Positions 16,919 through 26,184 are shown, numbered from the stretch's first letter. The stretch: 64,000 bases of DNA from JANNSX01 sp041397825 (GCA_041397825.1 JAWKVX010000005.1:372001-436000), one strand, 5' to 3'. Numbers and translations are program-made. Notes: generated from the sequence alone by a model not told the origin.

Positions 16919-17815
16919 ATGGCAATCCAAGGCATGTCCGTACGTTCGACAGCGATCCTGTTCGTCGCGCCGGCATTGGCTGCGCTGATGCTGGTTCTTG
17001 CCTACCCCATTGTCTACTCGATCTGGCTCTCTTTCACCAATGCAAGCCTTTCGGCCGGCGAGCTGCAAACCCCTTTCGCGGGTCTCGACAACTACATGGC
17101 ACTGGCGGGAAACCGGACCGCGCGCGGTGCGCTTGCCAATACGATCTACTTCACCGTCGTCGAGGTCGTGTCGGTCGTCGTGCTGGGGCTGGCGATGGCG
17201 ATGCTGCTCAACCATCCGATGGCGCGCTCACCCATCCTGCGCGTGCTGTTGATCCTGCCATGGGCCATAGCGCCGGTTGCCAATGCCGTGCTGTGGAAAT
17301 GGATCCTGCACTCGAATTACGGAATTGCGAACGCCATACTGCTTTCCACCGGCGCCATCGAGCGCAATGTGACTTGGCTCGGTAGCCCGCTGCTCGCGCT
17401 CAACACCATGCTGCTGGTCGACATCTGGAAGTCGACGCCGTTCATTACCATCCTGCTGCTCGCCGCGCTGCAGGGCATCCCTTCGGCGCTCTATCGTGCG
17501 GCGACCATTGACGGCGCCACGGCATGGCAGAAATTTCGTCATGTCACCCTGCCACAGCTGAAGACGGCCTTGGCGATTGCCATCGTCCTGCAGACGATCT
17601 GGTCGCTCCGGGTGTTCGACCTGATCTTCGTGCTGACCAAGGGCGGCCCGTTCGATTCGACGATTGTGCTCAATTTCCTCGCCTACCGCGAGACGTTCAA
17701 TTTCCTGAAATTCGGCTTCGGCGCGGCCATTGCCAATCTGATCTTCCTGGTCTCGCTGGTGCTCGCCATCATCTACCTGCGTCTACTCAGGCTGCGCGCT
17801 GTGGAGGCTCGATGA
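16919..17815 (+). CDS. ABC sugar transporter permease, first subunit (MalF/UgpA type)
   Basis: 298 residues with six predicted membrane segments, the first at about 10-30 (ILFVAPALAALMLVLAY). A permease-ATPase coupling loop is seen at AATIDGATAWQKFRHVTLP. The protein spans the inner membrane and pairs with the second permease, whose start codon overlaps its stop (ATGA at 17812-17815). ATG 16919 was taken; ATG 16934 (MSVRSTAIL) is possible. Confidence 0.93.
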   Translation: MAIQGMSVRSTAILFVAPALAALMLVLAYPIVYSIWLSFTNASLSAGELQTPFAGLDNYMALAGNRTARGALANTIYFTVVEVVSVVVLGLAMAMLLNHPMARSPILRVLLILPWAIAPVANAVLWKWILHSNYGIANAILLSTGAIERNVTWLGSPLLALNTMLLVDIWKSTPFITILLLAALQGIPSALYRAATIDGATAWQKFRHVTLPQLKTALAIAIVLQTIWSLRVFDLIFVLTKGGPFDSTIVLNFLAYRETFNFLKFGFGAAIANLIFLVSLVLAIIYLRLLRLRAVEAR

Positions 17816-18666
17816 TGGTCCGTTACGTGACATCAGGCGCTACCAGCGTCACCGAGCGCAGTTTGGTCGGAGTGGGCATCGTTCTGTTCGTTCTCTGGAA
17901 CACGGCGCCACTGGCCTGGCTCGTGACATCGAGCCTCATGCACCAGCAGGCGCTCACGACGACACCCCCGGACTTCTCGCCGGCAAGTTTCACGTTGTCC
18001 AACTACACGGAAGTTTTCAACTCGGCCGCACAGCTCGGTCGCGGGCTTCTCAACTCGATCATCATCGCAGTCGGCACGACGGCACTCTCGATCGTGCTTG
18101 GTGCGCCGGCGGCCTATGCGCTGGCGCGACTGCCATTGCCGGGGCGTGACCACCTGCTGCTGATGGTGCTGGCGGCCCAGATGTTTCCAGCCGTCGTCGT
18201 GGTCATTCCGCTGTTCATCGCGGCCAGCAAGCTGGGGCTGATCGACACCAGGATCAGCCTGATCTTGGTCTATCTGACTTTCAACCTGCCGGTCGTGATC
18301 TGGGTTCTGCGTGGCTTCTTTCTGGGCGTTCCCAAGGGACTTGAGCGTGCTGCCGAGGTCGATGGCGCAAGCACCTGGCAGACGTTCCGACTGATCGTTC
18401 TGCCGATCTCTTTGCCAGCGTTGTTCGCCGCATCCGTCTTTGCCTTCATCGAGGCCTGGAACGAGTTTTTCTTTGCCCTGATCATGACACGCCAGGAGAG
18501 CCAGACAGTTCCCCTCGTCATCTCCGCATTCGCCGGCCAGTATCAGACCCTGTTCGGCCAAATGATGGCTGCAGCGGCGATCTCCATCGCTCCGGTCGTG
18601 TTCCTGGCCATCCTGTTGCGCAAGACGATCTTATCCGGCTTTGCCGACGGAATGCTGAAAGGCTGA
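17812..18666 (+). CDS. ABC sugar transporter permease, second subunit (MalG/UgpE type)
   Basis: 284 residues starting MMVRYVTSG. Six membrane segments, with the coupling loop ERAAEVDGASTWQTFRLIVLP and the C-terminal LLRKTILSGFADGMLKG tail typical of CUT1 second permeases. The frame is open far upstream, but the start at 17812 is set by the 4-bp overlap with the first permease. It ends 6 bp before the ATPase gene. Confidence 0.94.
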   Translation: MMVRYVTSGATSVTERSLVGVGIVLFVLWNTAPLAWLVTSSLMHQQALTTTPPDFSPASFTLSNYTEVFNSAAQLGRGLLNSIIIAVGTTALSIVLGAPAAYALARLPLPGRDHLLLMVLAAQMFPAVVVVIPLFIAASKLGLIDTRISLILVYLTFNLPVVIWVLRGFFLGVPKGLERAAEVDGASTWQTFRLIVLPISLPALFAASVFAFIEAWNEFFFALIMTRQESQTVPLVISAFAGQYQTLFGQMMAAAAISIAPVVFLAILLRKTILSGFADGMLKG

Positions 18667-18672
18667 CGGACC

Positions 18673-19761
18673 ATGAGCGCGATCTCCCTACAGGGCATCG
18701 TCAAGCGTTTCGGCGAGACCGAGGTCTGCCGCGATATCTCTCTGGACATTGCCAAGGGCGAGTTCATGACGCTGCTCGGCTCGTCCGGCTGCGGCAAGAC
18801 CACGACGCTGAACATGATCGCAGGCCTGGAGCACCCGACATCCGGTGACATCCTGATGGATGGCGCACGTGTCAACGATCTGGCGCCAATCGCGCGCGGC
18901 ATTGCGATGGTGTTCCAGAATTACGCGCTCTATCCCCACATGACGGTCGCCGACAATATCGGCTTTTCGCTCAGGTTGAAGGGCATGCCGCGCGACGAGA
19001 TTGCCCGCAAGGTGCAGCCCGTGGCCGCCGCCTTGGAACTGTCTCACGTGCTCGGCCGCTTTCCGGCCCAATTGTCGGGTGGCCAGCAGCAGCGCGTGGC
19101 GATCGGCCGGGCGATCGTGCGCGAGCCGAAAGTGTTCCTGTTTGACGAACCCTTTTCCAATCTGGACGCCGCTTTGCGGCTGCGCATGCGGGGCGAAGTG
19201 AAGGAGCTGCACGGCCGGCTCGGCGTGACATCGGTCTTCGTCACGCACGACCAGGAAGAGGCGATGTCGATCTCCGACCGGATCGCGGTCATGCGCCAGG
19301 GCGTGATCGAGCAGGTCGGAACGCCGGAAGAAATCTACGCACGCCCCGCGACGACCTATGTCGCGACCTTTATCGGCAGCCCGCAGGTGGACGTTCTGGC
19401 TGTCGAGAGAGGATCTGAGGGAGTTCGGCTCGGGCAAGTAGACATCCCGCTCGGTGAGGCAGCACGCGCTGCCTTGCGCAGGCATGACGGCGCCGTCGAC
19501 CTCGCGATCCGGCCGGAACATGTCCGGCTTGGCGATACCGGCATCGCATCGACCGTCCGGTTGTCGCAACCGATCGGCTACGCGACGATTGTCACGGTCG
19601 ATGCTCCGGGCGGCGGGATGATCAGTGTCCGCGTACCGGGCCTCGTGAAGCTCGTTCCGGGCGAAGCCGTTCACATGCACTTGGATCCCGAGCAGATCAT
19701 GCTGTTCGATCGCGCAAGCGGACGCCGCCTCGCAACCGACCCACTCGTTCCAGAAGGATGA
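18673..19761 (+). CDS. ABC transporter ATPase, MalK/UgpC type
   Basis: 362 residues. Walker A GSSGCGKTT, Q-loop in MVFQNYALYP, signature LSGGQQQR, Walker B VFLFDEPFSNLD and the H-loop FVTHDQEEA are all intact. A C-terminal OB-type regulatory domain follows (from about residue 240). It powers the preceding importer from the cytoplasmic face. Its stop overlaps the first ATG of the following dehydrogenase frame. Confidence 0.96.
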   Translation: MSAISLQGIVKRFGETEVCRDISLDIAKGEFMTLLGSSGCGKTTTLNMIAGLEHPTSGDILMDGARVNDLAPIARGIAMVFQNYALYPHMTVADNIGFSLRLKGMPRDEIARKVQPVAAALELSHVLGRFPAQLSGGQQQRVAIGRAIVREPKVFLFDEPFSNLDAALRLRMRGEVKELHGRLGVTSVFVTHDQEEAMSISDRIAVMRQGVIEQVGTPEEIYARPATTYVATFIGSPQVDVLAVERGSEGVRLGQVDIPLGEAARAALRRHDGAVDLAIRPEHVRLGDTGIASTVRLSQPIGYATIVTVDAPGGGMISVRVPGLVKLVPGEAVHMHLDPEQIMLFDRASGRRLATDPLVPEG

Positions 19762-19766
19762 TGACA

Positions 19767-20807
19767 ATGAAGTTCGCACACAATTTCCAGACCGTCTTTG
19801 GCCGCAATCTGGTCGGCGAGCTGAAGAATTTCGTGCATCGCCCGTTCCTCCTGGTGACCATGGAGGACATGTGGGAGAAGTTCGAGCCGCTGCTCGAAGG
19901 GGCCGAATACATCCGCTATTTCGTGCATTCAGTCGATGAGGAAGTGCTCAACGCCGATCTCGCACGGCTGCCGTCATTCGAAGCCGTTGTCGGCCTCGGC
20001 GGCGGCATGGCGGTCGACACGGCGAAGTATTTCACCTGGAGGAAGCGTGTGCCGCTGTTCCAGATCCAGACCGCGCTCAGCATGAACGCGTCGTGGGGCC
20101 AGCGCGCCGGCATCCGCCAGCAGGGCATGGTGCGCTACATCGGCTGGGCGGTGCCGGAGGCCGTCTACATCGACTACGACATCCTGCGCGGTGCGCCGCC
20201 GCACTTCAACTGGTCCGGCATCGGCGACATCCTGTGCAATCATACCGGCGTGCTCGATTGGCGCTACGCAACCGAGCGCGGCTACTGCGAGGCGAAGTGG
20301 CCCTATGACGAGGAGATGGCCGCAGCCTCGCTTGCCAAGGCCGAAGCCGTGCTCAAGCACACGAAGGACATTCACGAGCTCAACCAGAAGGGCTTCGAGG
20401 TGTTGATCGATGGTCTGCGGTGGGGCACGTCCTATCATGGCAATGGCTGGAACCCGCGCCACATCGAGGGGATCGATCACTTCTTCTTCTACTCGCTCGA
20501 GTATGAGACTGGCCGTAAGTTCATCCACGGTCAGCCGGTCTCGCTCGGAGTCTACATCGGCTCGTTGTTGCACAAGTCCCGCGCCGAGGAGATGCTCGCG
20601 GCCATGCATGAGATCGGATTGGACATCCGGCCAGAAGCCATGCACGTGACCTGGAAGGATGTCGAGAAGGCGTTGCAGAACCTGAACGCCTTTGTGCGTG
20701 AGAAGAAGCTCTGGCACTCCATCGCCCACGACACGACCTTTACGTCGGACTTCGTCGCTGACCTCAAGGACCGGATCGAGGCACGCTATGGCAAGTGGAA
20801 GGGCTGA
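19767..20807 (+). CDS. Iron-containing alcohol dehydrogenase / glycerol-1-phosphate dehydrogenase-like protein
   Basis: 346 residues. NAD-binding GLGGGMAVDTAKYF at about 77-90; likely metal ligands Asp154 (GIGDILC), His238 (GIDHFF) and His254 (FIHGQPV), the set of the Fe-ADH / sn-glycerol-1-phosphate dehydrogenase / dehydroquinate synthase superfamily. Starts at 19758, 19761 and 19767 are in frame; 19767 is best spaced from AGAAGG. It ends the right arm. A polyol or sugar phosphate dehydrogenase role is plausible, but the substrate is not readable. Confidence 0.85.
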   Translation: MKFAHNFQTVFGRNLVGELKNFVHRPFLLVTMEDMWEKFEPLLEGAEYIRYFVHSVDEEVLNADLARLPSFEAVVGLGGGMAVDTAKYFTWRKRVPLFQIQTALSMNASWGQRAGIRQQGMVRYIGWAVPEAVYIDYDILRGAPPHFNWSGIGDILCNHTGVLDWRYATERGYCEAKWPYDEEMAAASLAKAEAVLKHTKDIHELNQKGFEVLIDGLRWGTSYHGNGWNPRHIEGIDHFFFYSLEYETGRKFIHGQPVSLGVYIGSLLHKSRAEEMLAAMHEIGLDIRPEAMHVTWKDVEKALQNLNAFVREKKLWHSIAHDTTFTSDFVADLKDRIEARYGKWKG

Positions 20808-20907
20808 TATGGTGATTGGCCAAATCAAAGCCATCGGCATGGCTTCGCTGCCGATGGGCATTACCGTGGAGATTACGGCGGTCCTTGCCGTCACTTCAAG
20901 CACTTGA

Positions 20908-21235
20908 CCCAAACCGCGTCCAGTTTCAACACAGCTCTGAACGCACCACGCTACGAGTACGGTTCTCGACGTCTGCGTTTCATCCGCGGATGCAGCAATG
21001 GTAAGGCAAACTCTGCTGGCCGTGCACAGCCGCAGTAACAGTTGGAATGCAGGTATCAGAGGAATGTCCGCTCCAATTCTCTCTGCAGAAATTCGCGATA
21101 TCACAGACCCGATCTCCGATAACACTCGGTCCTGTTTCTCACAGATCGAGATGACCCCGGAGCATGCTGCACTACCGTCCGGTCGCTCCTGGCCCTGAAC
21201 AGACCTAAGCAGGCGCAGCAATTCGATGCGAAGAC
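20908..21235. other. Non-coding stretch at the right border of the sugar-acid island
   Basis: About 330 bases, visibly less GC-rich than the genes around it. A 32-codon frame at 20809-20907 (MVIGQIKAIG...) runs into it and could be a gene remnant; a 66-codon plus-strand frame at 20998-21198 has no recognisable motif. I see no tRNA, terminator or insertion-sequence end. It reads as decayed sequence. Confidence 0.4.
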
Positions 21236-21418
21236 TCACCGCTTCTGCATCAAATACTCGGCTACTGCCTGATATGCCGGAAGCGAGGTGGGATCGATCG
21301 ATGCATTCTTGGGGTAGTAGTGCGACGCGAGCCTGACCAGCACCATCTCCGGCTTCACTATGACACCTAAACCTCGTGTCCGTGAAACCGGCAGCAGGCC
21401 AAACTGTATCCTGTCCAT
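21236..21418 (-). pseudogene. C-terminal relic of a beta-lactamase-family serine hydrolase
   Basis: The last 40 or so codons of this short frame (GVIVKPEMVLVRLASHYYP then SLPAYQAVAEYL) look like the C-terminus of the class C beta-lactamase / 6-aminohexanoate-dimer hydrolase family, which typically ends with a VxVRxxSH strand and a LPAxxAxxxxL helix. No upstream domain, and no SxxK or YxN catalytic motif, is present in any frame. The gene is therefore a remnant. Family recognition rests on a short stretch. Confidence 0.45.
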
Positions 21419-21478
21419 GTCCGGGCCTTCTCGAGTCTTCTGATCGCGCTGCGCCGCGATTTCTCGGGAGACCTCGAC

Positions 21479-21814
21479 ATGCTGCTGCTCCTGGCAGTCA
21501 TCGGCGAGAGGCGGCTTTCTCGTCGTGCATCCCCGGACGCATTAACTTATGAGGAGACTGGTCAAACACCCGTGCGCGAGGAGGAAACGGCGGCCATCAA
21601 CGCATCGTCGATCGCCGAATACACTGGGATCCCCCGCGAGACTGTTCGCCGGAAGGTCAACGAGCTCATCCACAAAGGTTGGGTTTCGCGGGACGATAAC
21701 GGCGATCTTGTACCAACGGAGAAAGCCGCTCACGACCTGGCGGGCTCCACCGATGCTACGCTCGATTACCTCGGGACGATCCTCGAAGCCGGTGAGAAGC
21801 TGAGCAAGAAATAG
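21479..21814 (+). CDS. Small winged-helix transcriptional regulator
   Basis: 111 residues. A helix-turn-helix is clear in SSIAEYTGIPRETVRRKVNEL, followed by a wing (GWVSRDDNGDLVPT). The frame stays open upstream for 31 more codons to a TGA at 21383-21385, and that extension (YPVHVRAFSSLLIALRRDF) looks coding but contains no ATG, GTG or TTG. Either the gene starts at 21479 or its N-terminus was disrupted by the rearrangement that left the adjacent relic. The target is unknown. Confidence 0.65.
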   Translation: MLLLLAVIGERRLSRRASPDALTYEETGQTPVREEETAAINASSIAEYTGIPRETVRRKVNELIHKGWVSRDDNGDLVPTEKAAHDLAGSTDATLDYLGTILEAGEKLSKK

Positions 21815-21933
21815 GGTTCGCGTCGGGAGGCAAGCGCTTGCGTCAGGGCCCAAGCAGAATTGCGGTCTGTCGCAGCGCACCATCGAAGGAGCACCGATTG
21901 CCCGCAAATCGCCCGAAGCGGCCACCGCCCCCT

Positions 21934-23328
21934 TCACTCCACCCAAGTCGCATCCCAGAACCGCTCGGGTTCCGTGGTTAGCGTTCGCCATGCACCGACC
22001 ATGGGAGCCGTGATGTGGAGACCTTCTGTGCGGCGGGAAAGCTCCGTCTTGGCCTCGGCGACGAGTAAGGGGTTCGCCAGGAGTGCCAGTCCACCGAGCG
22101 CCAGCGCTTGTGTCGCCATCAATGCGCCCTTGCCGCTGCCGGGATGCCCCGACCAGGCCGTCCAGGCCCAGTGATGGATGGTGACATCCTCGGGATAGGC
22201 CCAGTTCACGCGGCCGAGCGGCACGCGCCACGACACCTCGCCGTCGTCCTGGCCGTAGTAGTCCTCGCCGGTGTCGTAGAGCTTCAAGCCGCGGTCGAGG
22301 CGTAGCCCGGCGTTCGGATTAACGGCGCGCGAGAGCTCGGCCATGAAGGCCGTCTCCTCCGAAGTCCATTCCGGCAATCCAACGGTCTCGAGCGCGGCAA
22401 AGAGCGTGCGCCCCAGCACATCGTTGGCAAGATAGCCGCGCGTGCCCGCGATCGGCTGATGGCGCTGGGAGACATGCGAGCGCCTTGCGACATCGGCGGC
22501 CAACGCAACGAGCCGGTCGTAGAAGTCTCGAGCCCGCTCGAAGCTCACATTGCGCGAGGTGAGCCACACCCGCGCCTCGTCCGGCGTGATCGAGGGCATG
22601 ATGCCGCCGACACGGATGACATGCCGGAGCGCCACATCCGGGAACTCGGCCTCACGTAGCGTCGTCGCCTCGCCGACGAAGGCTTCGGCGGCTTCCAGCG
22701 CATTCCTGACGCCCGGCTTGCCGCCGTGCCCGGCCTCGCCGGAGAACACGATCTCGCCCGATAGCACCGACTGGCAGGGCCTCGATATCGCGCCGTTCTG
22801 GTAATCGCCATGCGAGGTCAGGATCACGTCGAGACCGTCGAACACGCCCTGCGTCAGCAGTGCGACCTTGCCCCAGACGATCTCCTCGGCCGGCGTGCCG
22901 ACGACGACGATCTCGCCGGCAAGTCCAAGTTGGCCAGCCGCCTCAGCCAGCAGGATCGCCGCGCCGCAGTTCGCTGGCCCGATATGGTTGTGGCCGCAGG
23001 CGTGGCCGGCCCGGAGTCGAGAGACAGGCGCGCGCCGCGCCACCGCCTCGTTGGCGAGACCGGGAAGGGCGTCGTATTCGGCGAGGATGCCGATGCACGG
23101 CCCGTCGCTCAGCCGCTTCCTTGCGATGAAGGCGGTCGGAATCCCGCCCGGAGCGCGACTGACTGTGAATCCGTGCCCCGTCAGCCAGGTGGCGAGCACG
23201 CCCGCCGTCCGGAACTCCATGGCCGGCAGCTCCGGGTGCTGCCAGAGATCGGCGAACAGGGCCTCGATCTCGGGGCGAAGACGGGCGAGTTCAGCCGCGA
23301 CAGCGGCCTTGTGGGCGGGCTCGATCAT
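21934..23328 (-). CDS. M20-family amidohydrolase (AbgB/aminobenzoyl-glutamate hydrolase-like)
   Basis: 464 residues. Metal-site features include AEYDALPG (Asp), GHACGHNHIG, TPAEE (catalytic Glu pair) and SGEAGHGGKPG in the lid region, with a late WSGHPGSGKG histidine. These match di-metal M20 peptidases and amidohydrolases that cleave N-acyl or aminobenzoyl-glutamate-like amides. It lies 86 bp after the amidinohydrolase gene in a dipeptide-importer operon, so an N-acylated or peptide-linked substrate brought in by that importer is likely. Confidence 0.9.
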   Translation of the reverse strand: MIEPAHKAAVAAELARLRPEIEALFADLWQHPELPAMEFRTAGVLATWLTGHGFTVSRAPGGIPTAFIARKRLSDGPCIGILAEYDALPGLANEAVARRAPVSRLRAGHACGHNHIGPANCGAAILLAEAAGQLGLAGEIVVVGTPAEEIVWGKVALLTQGVFDGLDVILTSHGDYQNGAISRPCQSVLSGEIVFSGEAGHGGKPGVRNALEAAEAFVGEATTLREAEFPDVALRHVIRVGGIMPSITPDEARVWLTSRNVSFERARDFYDRLVALAADVARRSHVSQRHQPIAGTRGYLANDVLGRTLFAALETVGLPEWTSEETAFMAELSRAVNPNAGLRLDRGLKLYDTGEDYYGQDDGEVSWRVPLGRVNWAYPEDVTIHHWAWTAWSGHPGSGKGALMATQALALGGLALLANPLLVAEAKTELSRRTEGLHITAPMVGAWRTLTTEPERFWDATWVE

Positions 23329-23414
23329 GGGTCGAGCTTAGCCGAGAACGCAGCGGCTTGTCTTCGGTCCTGTCCCCGCTCGTGACGTAGGCGCGAGGAC
23401 ACAGACAGTAGCGG

Positions 23415-24398
23415 CTACTCGCGTCTCAACGGTTGCGCCATGCAATGAACGCCGCCGCCGGCCCAGGTGAACATCGTCATGTCCGGGTCATAGACTTTGA
23501 ATCCGGCGGCCTTCAGCTTCTTGTTCAGGTCCTTGGCTCCTGCGGTCGAAAGGATCCGGTCCTGGCCGAGGGCGACGACGTTACATCCGAGCGCCATCGT
23601 CTCTTTGAATGTCGCCGGGATGATTTCGATCTTCTTTTCTTTCAGCCAGTCGACCACGTCATCTTCCGTGGTGTCGAGGCAGACCGCGGCGCAGCGCTCG
23701 TTCAACATGCACACCATCAGGTCGATGTGGACGTAGAACTGATCGATCGGCGCCCACTTGATCTCCCAGCCCTCGGCCTCCATCCAGCCGGCAATCTGCT
23801 TGGCCGCGACGTGCTCCGAGCGATGATCGGTGTAGGCGAGCAGCACGGCCTTCTCGGCCACGGGATTGAAGTCGCCGCCCTCGAAATTGCCTGACGACAC
23901 CATGTCGTAAATGGGTATGCCTTTCTCCAGATAGAAGCGGATGCAGGCGGCGTATTCGCCGCGCCGGCGCGGGTTGGCCATCTGGCAGATGACGGCGCCA
24001 TAGGGTGTCATGAAGGACGAGTCGCGCGCGTAGACCTGATAGGGATTGTGATCGTCCAGCGGCAGGAAATGCGTCGTGACACCCGCCTCATGATAGGCCT
24101 CGACCATCTCGCGGTGTTGGCGCATCGCCACCTGCTTGTCGAACTGGTAGCCGCGCCGGAGCGTGTCGCGGACCAGTGCCGACCAGGCCGCGTTCTCCTC
24201 GCCCATCCAGCGGAAGCCTTCGGGTGGCCCGAGGAGAACATCGGTCAGCGTGCCCGCCTCCGACCGCATCCCCCAATTCTCCATCAGCGGTGTACCGCCG
24301 CTCTCGACGCGGGCTCTGAGAGGGACCGCAGCGGAAGTGCCGTCACCGGTCCGACCGCCGTTGGCGCCTCGGGCGCTGTTCTTCGCTGTTCCTGCCAT
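23415..24398 (-). CDS. Arginine deiminase / dimethylarginine dimethylaminohydrolase superfamily amidinohydrolase
   Basis: 327 residues. Guanidino-group-modifying superfamily signatures are complete: ARDSS (Arg125-Asp126), NFEGGDFN (Glu173, Asp176), YVHIDLM (His224, Asp226) and the nucleophile Cys319 in GGGVHCMAQP. The superfamily includes arginine deiminase, dimethylarginine hydrolase, agmatine deiminase and amidinotransferases; which activity applies is not clear. ATG 24398 has AGGA about 8 bp upstream; ATG 24404 is just before it. An Ala/Gly-rich stretch of about 40 residues precedes the catalytic domain. Co-oriented with a dipeptide ABC importer and an M20 hydrolase. Confidence 0.88.
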   Translation of the reverse strand: MAGTAKNSARGANGGRTGDGTSAAVPLRARVESGGTPLMENWGMRSEAGTLTDVLLGPPEGFRWMGEENAAWSALVRDTLRRGYQFDKQVAMRQHREMVEAYHEAGVTTHFLPLDDHNPYQVYARDSSFMTPYGAVICQMANPRRRGEYAACIRFYLEKGIPIYDMVSSGNFEGGDFNPVAEKAVLLAYTDHRSEHVAAKQIAGWMEAEGWEIKWAPIDQFYVHIDLMVCMLNERCAAVCLDTTEDDVVDWLKEKKIEIIPATFKETMALGCNVVALGQDRILSTAGAKDLNKKLKAAGFKVYDPDMTMFTWAGGGVHCMAQPLRRE

Positions 24399-24540
24399 TG
24401 GCATGTTCCTAGTGATTGCGGCCGAGTTGCCGTCTTTGGAGATTTCCGCTGATGCTGTCCGAACGCACGACGCCAATCAAGAGGCTAGTGTGGAAGCGGA
24501 CATGCTTCGGTGTCGCGGCGATGACCGGGCGCCGGGCCGA

Positions 24541-26184
24541 TCAGTTCCCAGCGCTCGCCATGCGGCGGGTCGAGAGCACCCCCTCCAGCCAGCCGATCTG
24601 CATCTTCGGCACCGATTTGAGAAGGAGGTCCGTGTAGTCGTCGAAGGGCGGCGACAGCACCTCCTGCTTGCCGCCAAATCGCACCACCTTGCCTTTGTAG
24701 AGGACACAGACCATGTCGGCGATGGCCCGCACGGTGGCGATGTCGTGGGTGATGAAGAGGTAGGAGACCTTGGTTTCGGCCTGCAGCTTGAGCAGGAGCT
24801 TCAGGATGCCGTCGGCGACCAGCGGATCGAGGGCCGATGTCGGCTCGTCGCAGATGATGAGACGCGGCTCGGCCGCTAGCGCGCGGGCGATGCAGACGCG
24901 CTGCTTCTGCCCGCCCGACAGCTCGCCCGGATAGCGCTCGATGTACTCGCCGCCCATCTCGATCTGGTCGAGGAGCTCGAGGGTGCGCTTTTCCTTCTCC
25001 CGACCCGCCAGGCCGAAATAGAACTCGAGCGGCCGGCCGATGATCTCACGCACGCGGTGACGGGGGTTAATCGCCACATCCGGCATCTGATAGATCATCT
25101 GCAGGACACGGAGCTGCTCCTTGGTCCGGTCGGCGAGCCTCGGCGGCATCGCCTGGCCGTCGAAGCGGATGGCGCCGGACTTGGGTGGCAGCAACCCGGT
25201 GATCACGCGGGCCATGGTGGACTTGCCGGAGCCGGACTCGCCCACCACGGCCAGCGTCTGGCCCGGCGGCAGATGCACCGAGACATCGTGCAGCACAGTG
25301 AAGCTGTTGCCGTAGGCGGCGGTCACGCCCTCGACGGTGAGGAGGGGTGCATGCGGCAAAGCCTCGCCGTTCTTGCTGATCTGCCGGATCGCGACGAGGC
25401 GCTTCGTGTAGTCCTCTCTCGGCCGGTTGATGATCTCGTCGGCGGTGCCGAGCTCGACTTGCTTGCCATGGCGGAGCACCATGATCTCGTCCGAGACCTG
25501 AGCGACCACGGCAAGGTCGTGTGTGATGTAGAGGGCCGCCGCCCCCTCGTCCCGGATTGCATCCTTGATGGCGGCGAGCACGTCGATCTGCGTCGTCACG
25601 TCGAGGGCCGTCGTCGGCTCGTCGAAGACGACGAGATCGGGGCTGGGAACCAGCGCCATCGCGGTCATGGCACGCTGCAGCTGGCCGCCCGACACCTGGT
25701 GCGGATAGCGATTGCCAAAGGTCTCCGGGTTAGGGAGGCCGAGCTTCGCGAAGAGCGCGACGGCACGCTTGGTCGCATCGGCCTTGCTCATGATGGCATG
25801 CGTGAGCGGGCTCTCGATGATCTGATCGATGAGCCGATGTGCCGGGTTGAAGGCGGCGGCGGCCGACTGTGCCACATAGGCGACGCGACGGCCGCGAATG
25901 CCCCGTTGCTCCGCGTCCGAGAGGGTGCGGAGATCGATGCCGTCGAAGAAGATCTGACCGCCGGTGATGCGGCAGCCCGGTCGCGCGAATCCCATTGCGG
26001 CGAGGCCGATCGTCGATTTGCCGGCGCCGGACTCGCCGATCAGTCCCAGCACCTTGCCGCGTTCGAGCTCGAGATCGACGCCCTTGACGATCTCGTTCCA
26101 GACATCGTCGCTCTGGCCCTCGATCCTGAGCCCGCGGATGTCGAGGAGCAACCCACGACCGTCGGCACGTCCGTTAGTGCTCAT
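24541..26184 (-). CDS. Fused dipeptide-type ABC ATPase (DppD-DppF in one chain)
   Basis: 547 residues containing two complete nucleotide-binding domains: GESGAGKST with VSGGQLQR in the first half and GESGSGKST with LSGGQKQR in the second, each with its own DEPT Walker B and ITHD H-loop. It would serve both permeases of the importer from a single polypeptide. ATG 26184 overlaps the permease stop by 11 bp; the frame upstream of it is rejected because it lies within the permease gene. Confidence 0.95.
   Translation of the reverse strand: MSTNGRADGRGLLLDIRGLRIEGQSDDVWNEIVKGVDLELERGKVLGLIGESGAGKSTIGLAAMGFARPGCRITGGQIFFDGIDLRTLSDAEQRGIRGRRVAYVAQSAAAAFNPAHRLIDQIIESPLTHAIMSKADATKRAVALFAKLGLPNPETFGNRYPHQVSGGQLQRAMTAMALVPSPDLVVFDEPTTALDVTTQIDVLAAIKDAIRDEGAAALYITHDLAVVAQVSDEIMVLRHGKQVELGTADEIINRPREDYTKRLVAIRQISKNGEALPHAPLLTVEGVTAAYGNSFTVLHDVSVHLPPGQTLAVVGESGSGKSTMARVITGLLPPKSGAIRFDGQAMPPRLADRTKEQLRVLQMIYQMPDVAINPRHRVREIIGRPLEFYFGLAGREKEKRTLELLDQIEMGGEYIERYPGELSGGQKQRVCIARALAAEPRLIICDEPTSALDPLVADGILKLLLKLQAETKVSYLFITHDIATVRAIADMVCVLYKGKVVRFGGKQEVLSPPFDDYTDLLLKSVPKMQIGWLEGVLSTRRMASAGN

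Noticed and set aside
20998..21198. 66-codon plus-strand frame at the island border
   Set aside because: No ribosome binding site, no recognisable motif and no coding-like composition.
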